This document shows, piece by piece, positions 37,852-46,691 of a stretch of DNA of 64,000 bases; the first letter of the stretch is position 1; every line of letters starts with the position of its first letter. The DNA is from SAR86 cluster bacterium AG-447-A08. Lineage in GTDB: Bacteria; Pseudomonadota; Gammaproteobacteria; Magnimaribacterales; Magnimaribacteraceae. Position numbers and translations under genes: made by a program. Where the stretch lies: contig QCQA01000003.1 in NCBI GenBank assembly GCA_003212335.1, forward strand, positions 62,001 through 126,000, written 5' to 3'. The notes beneath the pieces are model-generated. The model saw only the letters and a program-made list of their open reading frames with translations, did no database searches and had not been told where the DNA came from.

Positions 37852-38550
37852 TTAGTCGCTTGCTTCTTCTTTGTCTTCAGTTGACTCTTCAGAATCTCCT
37901 TCTGCTGCTTGAGCCTCTCCTTCTTCTCCATCTCCTTCTTCTTCAACCACTTCAGGCTCAATATCAAGCACTTTAGCTTCAGTTATAGATACAACAGCTT
38001 GGTCCCGATCTTCACCTAATGCTAAAGAAGGGATCTCGACCCCTTCAGGAAGATTTAAAGCAGAAAGAAATACAGAGTCTCCCACATCTAATTCGGCTAC
38101 ATCCACCTCAAGGTATTCAGGAAGATTAGAAGCCAGACAGGTTATGTCTATATTGTTAATTAAACGGGATATTGCACCACCATGCATTTTTACTCCCATA
38201 CAAATATCTTCATTCAAGAACCTTACAGGTACAGAAATGCTAATTTTTGTATCAGGATTAACCCTTTGAAGATCTGCATGAAGAACTCTTTGTGTAGCAG
38301 GATGTCTTTGTAGCTCCTTAAGAATTACATTTTGCTCTTCACCACTAATGTTGATGTTTAATATCTGAGTAGCAAATCCAGGTATCTCCGCAGCTTTAGC
38401 GATATCTTTCTCCAAAATAGAGATTCTAATTGGATCCTTGTCTCCGCCATAGATCACTGCAGGCACTGAACCCGCTCGCCTTAGTTGTCTACTAGAAGAT
38501 TTTCCTTCTAAATCCCTATTGGTTGCATTTAAATTTACTTGTTCTGACAT
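37852..38550 (-). CDS. rplY: 50S ribosomal protein L25, long (CTC) form
   Basis: 5S rRNA-binding protein. The 232 residues are the long form: an L25 domain (about 1-92), a TL5-type beta domain (about 95-185), and an acidic, low-complexity Glu/Ala-rich tail (about 190-232). E. coli has only the 94-residue first domain; the long form is common in Pseudomonas and other bacteria. It lies 12 bp after prs. Call rests on domain order, ribosomal motif SRQLRRAGSVPAVIYGG, and neighbours. Confidence 0.95.
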   Translation of the reverse strand: MSEQVNLNATNRDLEGKSSSRQLRRAGSVPAVIYGGDKDPIRISILEKDIAKAAEIPGFATQILNINISGEEQNVILKELQRHPATQRVLHADLQRVNPDTKISISVPVRFLNEDICMGVKMHGGAISRLINNIDITCLASNLPEYLEVDVAELDVGDSVFLSALNLPEGVEIPSLALGEDRDQAVVSITEAKVLDIEPEVVEEEGDGEEGEAQAAEGDSEESTEDKEEASD

Positions 38551-38562
38551 ATTTTTTTCTAT

Positions 38563-39522
38563 CTATAAGAACATTGCGCTTATAGATTCCTCGTTATTTA
38601 CTCGCCTTATAGCTTCAGCCAAAGTAGGCGCCATGGTTACTATTCTGATCTTTTTGCAACTTTGCGCCTCTTCTGAGAGCGGTATAGTATCTGTTACAAC
38701 CAATTGATCAAGCTTTGATTGAGAAATTTTTTCAATGGCTTGTCCTGATAAGACAGGATGAACTATGTAAGCGTATACTTTTGAAGCCCCTTGTTCTTTT
38801 AAGGCATCAGCTGCATTACATAAAGTTCCTGCTGTGTCAGCTATATCATCCACTATGATACAGTCTTTTCCTGCAACTTCCCCAATGACATTCATGACTT
38901 CTGATTTGTTTGCCTCATCTCTTCTTTTATCAATTATGGCAAGATCAGATAACCCTAGTACCTTAGCTAAAGCTCTTGATCTGACCACTCCTCCCACATC
39001 CGGGGATACTACTAGATTATTTTTAGAGTTATTACGGAGAATATCGTCTCTCATAACTTTGGTTCCGTAGACATTATCCACCGGAATATCAAAGAATCCT
39101 TGAATTTGTTCGGAGTGTAATTCAACTGTCAAAACTCGATCTATTCCTGATCTTTCCAATATATCGGCCATAACTTTTGCACTAATTGGCACTCTTTCAG
39201 ATCTAACACGTCGATCTTGTCTCGCATAGCCATAGTAAGGGATAACAGCTGTTATTCTTCCAGCAGAAGATCTACGCAGAGCATCAACCATAATAATAAG
39301 CTCAAGAAGGTTATCGCCGGCAGGAGCGCAAGTTGGCTGTATGAGGAATACATCCTTACCTCTAACATTTTCTTCGATACTGATGCTTATTTCACCATCA
39401 CTAAAAGTTGTAACTTTTGCCTGACCAAGCTTAACACCTAGTTGTTTAGAAATTTCTTCAGACAAGGCAGGGTTACCATTTCCTGAAAAAAGGACTAAAC
39501 CAGATCGAGAAGAATTTATCAT
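38563..39522 (-). CDS. prs: Ribose-phosphate pyrophosphokinase
   Basis: Makes PRPP for purines, pyrimidines, histidine and tryptophan. From ATG 39522 the product is 319 residues, near the E. coli 315. Motifs include the ATP-binding [16 protein letters not shown], the flexible loop [16 protein letters not shown], and the PRPP-binding [15 protein letters not shown]. An upstream GTG (39531) would add three residues, but that GTG is part of the AGGTGA ribosome site, so the ATG is preferred. PRPP links this gene to pyrF and hisG in the window. Confidence 0.97.
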   Translation of the reverse strand: MINSSRSGLVLFSGNGNPALSEEISKQLGVKLGQAKVTTFSDGEISISIEENVRGKDVFLIQPTCAPAGDNLLELIIMVDALRRSSAGRITAVIPYYGYARQDRRVRSERVPISAKVMADILERSGIDRVLTVELHSEQIQGFFDIPVDNVYGTKVMRDDILRNNSKNNLVVSPDVGGVVRSRALAKVLGLSDLAIIDKRRDEANKSEVMNVIGEVAGKDCIIVDDIADTAGTLCNAADALKEQGASKVYAYIVHPVLSGQAIEKISQSKLDQLVVTDTIPLSEEAQSCKKIRIVTMAPTLAEAIRRVNNEESISAMFL

Positions 39523-39537
39523 TTTAATCACCTAAAT

Positions 39538-39612
39538 TGGCTGGGGTGGCTGGATTCGAACCAGCGCATGGCGGCATCAAAAGCCGCTGCCTTACCGCTT
39601 GGCCACACCCCA
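39538..39612 (-). tRNA. tRNA-Gln(UUG)
   Basis: A 75-base minus-strand tRNA with encoded CCA. Acceptor TGGGGTG pairs with CACCCCA, discriminator G; the anticodon loop TTTTGAT between GCGGC and GCCGC gives TTG. U1-A72 and the weak first pair fit GlnRS recognition. It lies between ispE and prs, the position seen in related bacteria. Confidence 0.96.
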
Positions 39613-39631
39613 ATCATATAATCTGCGTATT

Positions 39632-40444
39632 TTATTCTATTATTTGCATTAAAGGGGAACGTTCTAAACTTTTTGTCAAAACTAATTCAGGAAATTTCTT
39701 TTGAGCAGACTTTGCAGCTTCTAAGTTGTCATATTCCATAAAAATCGTTGAGCCAGTGCCAGATAATCTTGGTTGACCAACTGCTTCAAGATCTTTAAAA
39801 GCCTCTTCCATTTCAGAATAATTTTCTCTTATCCAATGTTCAAAACTATTGAAATATTGATCTATCTCAAAAATTTTCTTGTTTGGAGATCCTTTAAAAA
39901 CCAAATTACTTTTTTCAAATGCTAACTTTGTACTAATTTTTAATTCAGGGAACTTAAGTAAAAAAAATCTATTTTTATAAGGATATTCCTCTAAGATTTC
40001 TCCTCTTCCTTGAGCCCACGCTGTTTTTCCATAAACAAAGAAAGGTACATCAGATCCAAGTTTAAGAGCAATATCAAGTAATTCTTTGTTTGGAATCTTA
40101 AGATTCCATAACTTATTTAAGCCAACTATAGTAGCAGCTGCATCAGAACTTCCCCCACCCAATCCCTTCTGATCAGGAATTGATTTTATTAATTCAATAC
40201 TCACACCTTCTTTTACGGAATATAAGTCTTTTACTAACTCGGCTGCTTTTAGGACTATATTGTCTTTGATAGGAGTTTGTTCTTTCAAAGAGATATTACC
40301 CTCACTCCTCTTAAAAATTAAGATGTCATAGAGATCTATCAAAGTAAATATTGAAGAGATATCATGGAAATCATCATCTCTTTTTCTCAATACTTCAAGA
40401 TGAAGATTAATCTTTGCAGGAGCTTTTATCTTCAATTCTTCCAT
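39632..40444 (-). CDS. ispE: 4-diphosphocytidyl-2-C-methyl-D-erythritol kinase
   Basis: GHMP kinase of the non-mevalonate (MEP) isoprenoid route. The 270 residues (E. coli 283) show PAKINLHLEVL at the N end, the ATP-binding DQKGLGGGSSDAAAT (about 90-104) and the GTGSTIF motif near the C end. It overlaps lolB by 13 bp. This makes the organism a MEP-pathway user, as expected for gammaproteobacteria. Confidence 0.95.
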   Translation of the reverse strand: MEELKIKAPAKINLHLEVLRKRDDDFHDISSIFTLIDLYDILIFKRSEGNISLKEQTPIKDNIVLKAAELVKDLYSVKEGVSIELIKSIPDQKGLGGGSSDAAATIVGLNKLWNLKIPNKELLDIALKLGSDVPFFVYGKTAWAQGRGEILEEYPYKNRFFLLKFPELKISTKLAFEKSNLVFKGSPNKKIFEIDQYFNSFEHWIRENYSEMEEAFKDLEAVGQPRLSGTGSTIFMEYDNLEAAKSAQKKFPELVLTKSLERSPLMQIIE

Positions 40445-40947
40445 AGGGTATTTATCAATAAGGTAAGCTCAAAATCTTCTCTCGAAATGGAAATTTTAGA
40501 GGGATTTAATGAAAGTTCCTTAAAATCCATGTAGACAGTAATATTTTCTTTTTCAAATTCATTGGACTTAAGCCCAATGAATAATTCAAGCAAGCTCATT
40601 AATTTTATTTCTGGAAGACTTAAATCGGTCACTTCGTCATCAATGAACTCTTTAATGTTTATATTCTCTCTTATATCAAATATGAAATTTCTCTCTGGCA
40701 GAAGGTAATTTTTTCCCAAGGTCAAAGAAATTGTTTTTATTTTTTTATCTATAACAAAATAACCTGTTTCCTTGCTATCCATATCTGAAACTTTAAACTT
40801 ACCCTCTATACGAAAGTTTTCTTGAATAGAAATGAGTTCGTCAGATTTTGTATTAAAGCCTTGAGAGGTAGAAGAACAAGCAATTGATAGAGCTAATACA
40901 AAAAATACAACAAAATCTTTCAAAAGAAATCTTTTAAGGTAAATCAT
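40432..40947 (-). CDS. lolB: Probable outer-membrane lipoprotein receptor LolB
   Basis: LolB accepts lipoproteins from LolA and inserts them into the outer membrane. The 171-residue product begins with a signal peptide (about 8-22) ending in ALSIAC; the lipobox is imperfect (Ser-Ile-Ala-Cys, usual Leu-Ala-Gly-Cys). The body is beta-rich with FRIEGKFKV near residue 45, where LolB has its W/F-R-x-x-G-R-x-x-V pattern. Sequence alone is weak (E. coli 207 residues); position before ispE-prs, divergent from prfA, is the classic lolB locus and carries the call. hemA, usually next, is missing: only 30 bp separate it from prfA. Confidence 0.75.
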   Translation of the reverse strand: MIYLKRFLLKDFVVFFVLALSIACSSTSQGFNTKSDELISIQENFRIEGKFKVSDMDSKETGYFVIDKKIKTISLTLGKNYLLPERNFIFDIRENINIKEFIDDEVTDLSLPEIKLMSLLELFIGLKSNEFEKENITVYMDFKELSLNPSKISISREDFELTLLINTLWKN

Positions 40948-40977
40948 GGTTTACATTATTAGCATTGGTTTAAAAAA

Positions 40978-42066
40978 ATGATAGACAGTATTTTAACTAA
41001 ATTAGGCGATGTTTCTTCTAGATATGAAGAGATAGAGTCTCTACTTAGTCAGCCAGATGTAACTTCTAACCAAGAAGAATACATAAAGCTTTCCAAAGAA
41101 TATGCTGATTTATCCCCTGTAGTAAATGCATTCGTGGCTTTCAAGAAAGCTGAAGAAGATCTTGAGGAAGCCAAACTCTTAATGAAAGATTCTGATCCTG
41201 AGATAAAAGAAATGGCAGAACTAGAATTTGAAACATCTAAACAAAGAATAGATGATCTTGAAATTGAATTAAAAAGATTATTACTCCCTAAAGATCCTGA
41301 TGACTCTAAAGATGTTTTCTTAGAGATAAGAGCGGGTACAGGTGGTGATGAGGCAGCTTTGTTTTCTGGCGATCTTTTTAGGATGTATTCAAGGCTTTCT
41401 GAAAGGAATAATTGGAAGATGGAGATAGTCAGTGTTAGAGAAGGTGATCATGGAGGATTTAAAGAATTAGTAACCAGAATTGAAGGATCGGACGTTTATA
41501 AACAACTCAAGTTTGAAGCAGGAGTTCATAGAGTTCAAAGAGTACCAACTACTGAATCTCAAGGAAGAGTTCATACTTCAGCATGCTCTGTTGCAGTTTT
41601 AGCCCAACAAGATAGCCTCACTGAAGTGAATATAGATAAAAATGATTTGAGAGTTGATACATTCAGAGCTTCTGGCGCAGGAGGACAACACGTTAATAAA
41701 ACAGACTCTGCAGTAAGATTAACTCATATACCTACCGGAATTGTTGTTGAATGTCAGGATGGACGCTCTCAACATAAAAATAAAGAAAAAGCTTTATCAT
41801 TACTTCAGTCTAAATTACAAAATGCTGAAAAAGAAAAAGCAGAATCGGAGCAAGCTGAAAGTCGTCGAGTTATGGTTGGATCTGGAGATAGATCAGAAAA
41901 AATAAGAACATATAACTTTCCTCAAAATAGGGTAACAGATCATCGTATAGAGTTTTCTGTGCACAACTTACCTGCCTTTTTAGATGGAGACATGGAGGTT
42001 ATGATTTCTGCACTATTAGAAGAAAACCAAGCAAGAGCACTTGCTAATTTGGAATCTTCAGGCTAA
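40978..42066 (+). CDS. prfA: Peptide chain release factor 1
   Basis: Reads UAA and UAG stop codons. The 362 residues match E. coli (360). The stop-codon-reading tripeptide of RF1 (P-x-T) appears as PTT in RVPTTESQGRVHTSA, and the peptidyl-hydrolysis GGQ in RASGAGGQHVNKTDSAV (about 230-246). The start lies 30 bp from divergent lolB, with hemA absent. Its last base overlaps the prmC ATG, whose product methylates this GGQ glutamine. Confidence 0.98.
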   Translation: MIDSILTKLGDVSSRYEEIESLLSQPDVTSNQEEYIKLSKEYADLSPVVNAFVAFKKAEEDLEEAKLLMKDSDPEIKEMAELEFETSKQRIDDLEIELKRLLLPKDPDDSKDVFLEIRAGTGGDEAALFSGDLFRMYSRLSERNNWKMEIVSVREGDHGGFKELVTRIEGSDVYKQLKFEAGVHRVQRVPTTESQGRVHTSACSVAVLAQQDSLTEVNIDKNDLRVDTFRASGAGGQHVNKTDSAVRLTHIPTGIVVECQDGRSQHKNKEKALSLLQSKLQNAEKEKAESEQAESRRVMVGSGDRSEKIRTYNFPQNRVTDHRIEFSVHNLPAFLDGDMEVMISALLEENQARALANLESSG

Positions 42067-42899
42067 TGAATGATTGCCGTGCGTCACAACTAGTCAACTC
42101 ATTCATTCAAAGTTGTAGTATATGCTCAAGATTAGATATTGAGCTCCTAGTTATGCATGTCTTGGAGATAGATAAAAACATTCTATACAGAGATGACCCT
42201 TTTTTAACAAGCCAAGAACTAGAAAAAATAGAAAAATTAATTGAGAGAAGAGAAACTGGCGAGCCTTTAGCTTATCTTACTCATAATATAGGGTTCTGGA
42301 ATCTCGATCTTTATGTAAATAGAACAGTTTTAGTGCCTAGACCGGAAACAGAAGTCTTGGTTCAAAACGTTCTAGACAGTTTTAATTCGGAAAGAATAGC
42401 TGTTTTAGATTTAGGAACAGGTTCAGGAGCTATAGGAATTTCTCTTGCTAAAGATAGACCAGACTGGTTAGTTACATGTTCGGATATAAGTCTTGATGCA
42501 TTAAAAGTAGCTTCAATTAATATGAGTAGAAATTCAACTAATGTTCAGTTTGTAAATACAGACTGGTTAAATTCTTTTAAACCCAAACATTTCGATGTCA
42601 TTGTTACAAATCCTCCCTATATAAATTCTTCTGATCCTAGGATCTTTTCGGATGGATTAAAGTATGAACCTATAGAGGCACTAGTATCGGACTCTGAGGG
42701 ATTAGGTGACATCAAAAAAATAATTCAACAAGGCTCCAAAATGCTTAAGGACAAGGGATGCTTATTTTTAGAACATGGTTATGATCAATCTGATAAGGTT
42801 GTAGATATTTTTAAGAGTTATGGTTTTTCTGGTATCAAAAGTCTTAAAGATTTGAATGGTCATAATAGAGTATGCGTTGGGCAATTGAATAAATGTTGA
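42066..42899 (+). CDS. prmC: Release factor glutamine methyltransferase
   Basis: SAM-dependent enzyme that methylates the GGQ glutamine of RF1 and RF2. The 277 residues equal the E. coli length. The SAM motif is VLDLGTGSGAIGISLA (about 114-129) and the catalytic NPPY motif is TNPPYINSSDPRI. An N-terminal helical domain includes ETGEPLAYLT. It overlaps prfA by one base and the next gene by 7 bp, implying tight coupling in one transcript. Confidence 0.97.
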   Translation: MNDCRASQLVNSFIQSCSICSRLDIELLVMHVLEIDKNILYRDDPFLTSQELEKIEKLIERRETGEPLAYLTHNIGFWNLDLYVNRTVLVPRPETEVLVQNVLDSFNSERIAVLDLGTGSGAIGISLAKDRPDWLVTCSDISLDALKVASINMSRNSTNVQFVNTDWLNSFKPKHFDVIVTNPPYINSSDPRIFSDGLKYEPIEALVSDSEGLGDIKKIIQQGSKMLKDKGCLFLEHGYDQSDKVVDIFKSYGFSGIKSLKDLNGHNRVCVGQLNKC

Positions 42900-44005
42900 A
42901 AGGATATATTGAAGGTTATTACGGACGCTTATTTTCTCAAGAAAATAGGACAAGGGTCATAGACCATATGGGTAAATTAAATATGGACTTTTATTTATAT
43001 GGTCCTAAAGAGGACCCTTATCACAGGGTGAGGTGGAAAGAAAAATATCCTTTAGAAACTAAAAAAACTTTAAGAGCTTTAGTTGATCAATGTAAAAAAA
43101 ATAAAATCTCTCCAATTTTTTCTTTATCTCCAGGATTAAAACTTTCTGGATCTTCATCATCCCAAAAAAAACATATTTTATCTAAATATTTACAAGCACG
43201 AGAGATGGGCTTTGAGGAGTTTGCTATTTTTTTTGATGATATTGGACATAAGAGAGATAAATACTTAGCTGAATCCCATCTTGAAACAATTGGACAATTA
43301 AAATCCTTAGATTTTATACAAGATAGCTCGATTACAGTCTGTCCTACTGTTTATTGTAAAAGCTTTGCAAAGGGCGAAATTAAAAACAATGAATATCTTA
43401 ATGCTTTGTCTAGAGGTATTGATCCTTTAACTACAATAATGTGGACTGGAGATGAAGTAGTTAGTCAGTCTATTCCTAAGAGGGCATTAAAAGATTTAAA
43501 AGATTTGTTCTCTAACCCTATTATTATTTGGGACAATTATTACGCGAATGATTATTGTCCTTCTAGATTTTATATTGGACCCCATTCGGGCAGGAAATCT
43601 TTAATAAATGAGGTTAAAGGTATGGGCATCAATCCAACCGGATTACCTTTTACTGATATGATTTGCCTTTCTCGTTCAGCCAGCGATAAAACAAATCAGC
43701 AAATTTTTGAAGAATTCAATATACCTAAAGAGTTTAATAAAGTCTTGCCTTACTTTACTAGCCCTTTTAAGAATCTTCCTTCTTTAGACATAAAAGGTAT
43801 AAATAAAATATTGAATACTCACGAAGCTCTATGCATACAATGGAAAAGCGAATTACAGCTCGAGTGGGCACCTTTTTTATGGAAATTTTATTTAGATCTA
43901 CAATTACTGAAAAAAATAAAAAACAATGAGACTCAATTTAATCTTGAAGAGTGGTTAAAGCGAAGATATTCTGATCCACTCACAAAAACAATACTTAGAA
44001 ATTAG
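42893..44005 (+). CDS. GH84 beta-N-acetylglucosaminidase, O-GlcNAcase-like
   Basis: A 370-residue enzyme with clear GH84 features: start GYIEGYYGRLFS (residues 4-15), YLYGPKEDPYHRVRW (34-48), a catalytic Asp pair in FFDDIGHKRD (115-116), WTGDEVVSQSI, and the sugar-binding IIWDNYYANDY (about 210-220) followed by YIGPHSGR. These resemble human O-GlcNAcase (WDNxxAND, LGPYKGR), a group that removes O-GlcNAc from proteins; bacterial relatives can also act on other beta-GlcNAc. No signal peptide or membrane anchor is seen, so it should be cytoplasmic. It overlaps prmC and precedes the acyl-CoA ligase by 8 bp. No GlcNAc transferase is in the window. Confidence 0.85.
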   Translation: MLKGYIEGYYGRLFSQENRTRVIDHMGKLNMDFYLYGPKEDPYHRVRWKEKYPLETKKTLRALVDQCKKNKISPIFSLSPGLKLSGSSSSQKKHILSKYLQAREMGFEEFAIFFDDIGHKRDKYLAESHLETIGQLKSLDFIQDSSITVCPTVYCKSFAKGEIKNNEYLNALSRGIDPLTTIMWTGDEVVSQSIPKRALKDLKDLFSNPIIIWDNYYANDYCPSRFYIGPHSGRKSLINEVKGMGINPTGLPFTDMICLSRSASDKTNQQIFEEFNIPKEFNKVLPYFTSPFKNLPSLDIKGINKILNTHEALCIQWKSELQLEWAPFLWKFYLDLQLLKKIKNNETQFNLEEWLKRRYSDPLTKTILRN

Positions 44006-44013
44006 GAGAGAAA

Positions 44014-45636
44014 ATGTTAGGAAATATGATGAGCGGCCAGCTTTTAATATCTGGACTTATTGAGCATGCTGAAAAGTATCATAGTGATGCTGAAATAGTA
44101 TCTAGAACAGTAGAGGGGCCTATACACAAATACACATATTCTGATGCAGCAAAAAGATCAAGGCAATTAGCAAATGCTTTAGAAAAACTAGGATTAAAAA
44201 AAGGCGATACTGTTGGAACTCTTGCTTGGAATACCTTTAGGCATTTTGAATTATATTTTGGCGTATCTGGAATAGGTTGTGTTGTAAATACAGTTAATCC
44301 TAGACTGTTCCCAGAGCAACTTACTTACATAATTAATCACGCAGAAAACCAGTACCTTTTTATTGATTTATCATTTGTTGAGCTTGTTGAATCCTTAGAA
44401 TCTGATTTAGAAGGAGTTAAGGGTTATGTGATTCTCACAGATAAAGACAATATGCCAGATACAAAATTAAATAATGCTATGTGTTATGAAGATTTAATTT
44501 CCGGTGAATCTGACGAATTTGATTGGCCTGAGTTTGACGAAAACACTGCCTCAAGCCTCTGTTACACTTCTGGTACGACCGGCAATCCTAAAGGCGTATT
44601 GTACTCTCACAGATCAACTATTTTGCACGCATGGATAGTCAGTTCTGGAAATGTTGCTAAAGTTTCTAGCTCTTCTTGCATTTTGCCAGTAGTGCCAATG
44701 TTTCATGTTAATGCATGGGGTATTCCATATGCTGGGGCTATGTTTGGAGCCAAATTAGTATTCCCTGGACCTGCCTTAGATGGCGCATCTGTCTACGAAC
44801 TGATAGATAATGAAAAACCCGATCTTTTAATGGGTGTTCCTACCGTTTGGCTAGGTCTGCTGCAGCATCTCAATGAAACTAATCAAACTTTAGATTGCGT
44901 TGAAACAGCATTAGTCGGTGGCTCTGCTGCTCCAAGAGCAATGATTCAAGAATTTGAAGAAAAACATGATGTCTTTTTAATGCATGGATGGGGCATGACA
45001 GAAATGAGTCCACTTGGAACAGCAACAAGCAGAACTAAAGAAATGGAAGACATGGATATAGAAAGACGATATGACCTTCAGCAAAAACAAGGTAAAGCCT
45101 TTTTTGGAGTTGATATGACTATAGCTGATGATGATGGAAATGAACTTCCACATGATGGGGTAGCTTTCGGTAGGCTATTAGTAAAGGGCCCCACAATTGT
45201 TGAACGTTATTACAAAGCTGAAGAAAGTGCTATGGATGATAAGGGATGGTTTGATACAGGTGATGTGGCAAAAATACATCCGGAAGGTTATATGGAAATT
45301 GTGGATAGAAGTAAAGATGTTATTAAGTCAGGCGGAGAATGGATAAGCTCAATAGATCTTGAAAATGCAGCAGTAGGTCATCCCGAAGTTGCCGAAGCAT
45401 GCGTGATAGGTGTTCTGCATGCTAAATGGGATGAAAGACCTTTATTGTTGATAGTTAAAGTAGCAGGAAAAGATCCATCGAAAGAGGATATTATTTCTTT
45501 TCTTGAAGATAAGGTTGCAAAATGGTGGTTACCCGATGATATTGTATTCGTAGAAGAGTTGCCACATACTGCTACTGGAAAGCTTTTAAAAACTGGTTTA
45601 AGAGAAGATTTTAAGAACCATTTATTAGATAAGTAG
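44014..45636 (+). CDS. Medium-chain acyl-CoA ligase, AlkK type
   Basis: Adenylate-forming enzyme that makes acyl-CoA from a free fatty acid, ATP and CoA. The 540 residues closely resemble AlkK of Pseudomonas from the start (MLGNMMSGQLLISGLIEHA) on. ATP-binding motif CYTSGTTGNPKGVLYSHRS (about 183-201), the VVPMFHVNAWG stretch, the A8-like DRSKDVIKSGGEWIS, and the catalytic Lys near the end in ATGKLLKTGLRE are visible. AGGAGA precedes the ATG. It sits with a MaoC hydratase and two TetR-like genes, suggesting fatty-acid or related acid breakdown. Exact substrate unknown. Confidence 0.92.
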   Translation: MLGNMMSGQLLISGLIEHAEKYHSDAEIVSRTVEGPIHKYTYSDAAKRSRQLANALEKLGLKKGDTVGTLAWNTFRHFELYFGVSGIGCVVNTVNPRLFPEQLTYIINHAENQYLFIDLSFVELVESLESDLEGVKGYVILTDKDNMPDTKLNNAMCYEDLISGESDEFDWPEFDENTASSLCYTSGTTGNPKGVLYSHRSTILHAWIVSSGNVAKVSSSSCILPVVPMFHVNAWGIPYAGAMFGAKLVFPGPALDGASVYELIDNEKPDLLMGVPTVWLGLLQHLNETNQTLDCVETALVGGSAAPRAMIQEFEEKHDVFLMHGWGMTEMSPLGTATSRTKEMEDMDIERRYDLQQKQGKAFFGVDMTIADDDGNELPHDGVAFGRLLVKGPTIVERYYKAEESAMDDKGWFDTGDVAKIHPEGYMEIVDRSKDVIKSGGEWISSIDLENAAVGHPEVAEACVIGVLHAKWDERPLLLIVKVAGKDPSKEDIISFLEDKVAKWWLPDDIVFVEELPHTATGKLLKTGLREDFKNHLLDK

Positions 45637-45644
45637 GAGAAGAT

Positions 45645-46100
45645 ATGATTGGATTAGTACCAGCAGAAAAATTAGTAGATTATGTAGGCCAAGAAATAGG
45701 ATCATCAGATTGGTTTGAAGTAGATCAAGATAGAATTGATATGTTTGCTGATGCAACTTTGGATCATCAGTTCATACATGTAGACACTGAAAAGGCTACT
45801 CCTCTTTTTGGCTCAACTATAGCACACGGATTTTTATCTTTATCTTTGGTACCTCATTTAACCTCTCAAGCAGTATTGGCACCTGAGAATTTAAAAATGG
45901 TTTTCAATTACGGACTAGATAAAGTTAGATTCATTAACCCTGTTAATGTAGGGGCAAAAGTAAGGACACATAGTAAGTGTGTATCTGTAGATGATAAGGG
46001 TGATGGTAGGTATCTTATGAAAACAGAAGTAACAATGGAGATAGAAGGTGTTGATAAGCCCGCATATGTTGCTGAAACTTTGTCAATGTTTGTCACCTAA
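45645..46100 (+). CDS. MaoC-like (hotdog) hydratase
   Basis: A 151-residue single hotdog domain of the MaoC/NodN type. The hydratase motif is ATLDHQFIHVD (about 37-47, usual form ATGDHQWIHVD) with the Asp and His that activate water; STIAHGFLSLSLVPHL follows (about 64-79). Members hydrate enoyl-CoA to (R)-3-hydroxyacyl-CoA or act on related thioesters. It lies 8 bp after the AlkK-type ligase with its own GGAGA ribosome site, so the two likely work on the same acyl-CoA. Exact substrate unknown. Confidence 0.9.
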   Translation: MIGLVPAEKLVDYVGQEIGSSDWFEVDQDRIDMFADATLDHQFIHVDTEKATPLFGSTIAHGFLSLSLVPHLTSQAVLAPENLKMVFNYGLDKVRFINPVNVGAKVRTHSKCVSVDDKGDGRYLMKTEVTMEIEGVDKPAYVAETLSMFVT

Positions 46101-46105
46101 TCTTA

Positions 46106-46690
46106 ATGAATACATCTACCAGTAATCTTAAGGATAAGGTAGTTAAAAGAGCTGTTAATTCTCTTAGGAAGAGCAAAAGAATTGAGCAGCTTAGCTTCGT
46201 TGCAATTGCCAATGAATTGAATGTTAGGGTAGATGAGATTCAAGCATTCTATACCACCACTGAAGACATTTTCTTAGAGGCCCAGAAGAAAGATTGGGAA
46301 TCACTACATCGTTATTGGGATAGACACATAAAAAAATCTAAAACTCCTGGTGATTTTAAAAATGCCTTTGAAATTTTTTTCGAAAGATTTGTTGAAACTC
46401 TAAGTGATGACGCTGATTTGAGATTGGAATTATCATGCTATTTACCTAAATGTATAAAATATAGAGAAAAGAATAGAGAAAGAGTAAAACAAAAGTTTAA
46501 AAACCTTATCAAAAGAGGTTGGCCTGGAAAAGATGAAAAAGTTTTAGAAAGGCAAACAGAACTTGTAACAGTTCTATTCTATGGTTTTGTGGATCACGTT
46601 GTCCATATACCTAAAACAGAAAGAACAAAGATCCTTCGAGATTTTAGAAATATGCTTAATTTACATCTTCAGGATAGGAAGTTTTTTTAA
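46106..46690 (+). CDS. TetR-like regulator, first of a tandem pair
   Basis: A 194-residue protein. Its N-terminal 50 residues look like a TetR DNA-binding domain: a helix with AVNSLRKS, then LSFVAIANELNVRVDEIQAFYTTTEDIFLEA (about 29-59, where TetR has IA...GVS...IY.YF..KE.L). The C-terminal ligand domain is unlike the well-known ones. It is a paralogue of the next gene (same length; shared YLPKCI, GWPGK, RQT.LV, NLHLQDR.FF). The last two bases of its stop are one base from the next ATG. Context suggests control of the acyl-CoA genes upstream; this is inference. Confidence 0.75.
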   Translation: MNTSTSNLKDKVVKRAVNSLRKSKRIEQLSFVAIANELNVRVDEIQAFYTTTEDIFLEAQKKDWESLHRYWDRHIKKSKTPGDFKNAFEIFFERFVETLSDDADLRLELSCYLPKCIKYREKNRERVKQKFKNLIKRGWPGKDEKVLERQTELVTVLFYGFVDHVVHIPKTERTKILRDFRNMLNLHLQDRKFF

Positions 46691-46691
46691 A

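Noticed and set aside
39523-39531. GTG start for prs
   Set aside because: The GTG is part of the AGGTGA ribosome site for the ATG at 39522.
46581-46691. 37-codon N-terminal extension of the second TetR-like gene
   Set aside because: It lies out of frame inside the first paralogue; ATG 46692 makes both paralogues 194 residues and aligns their starts.
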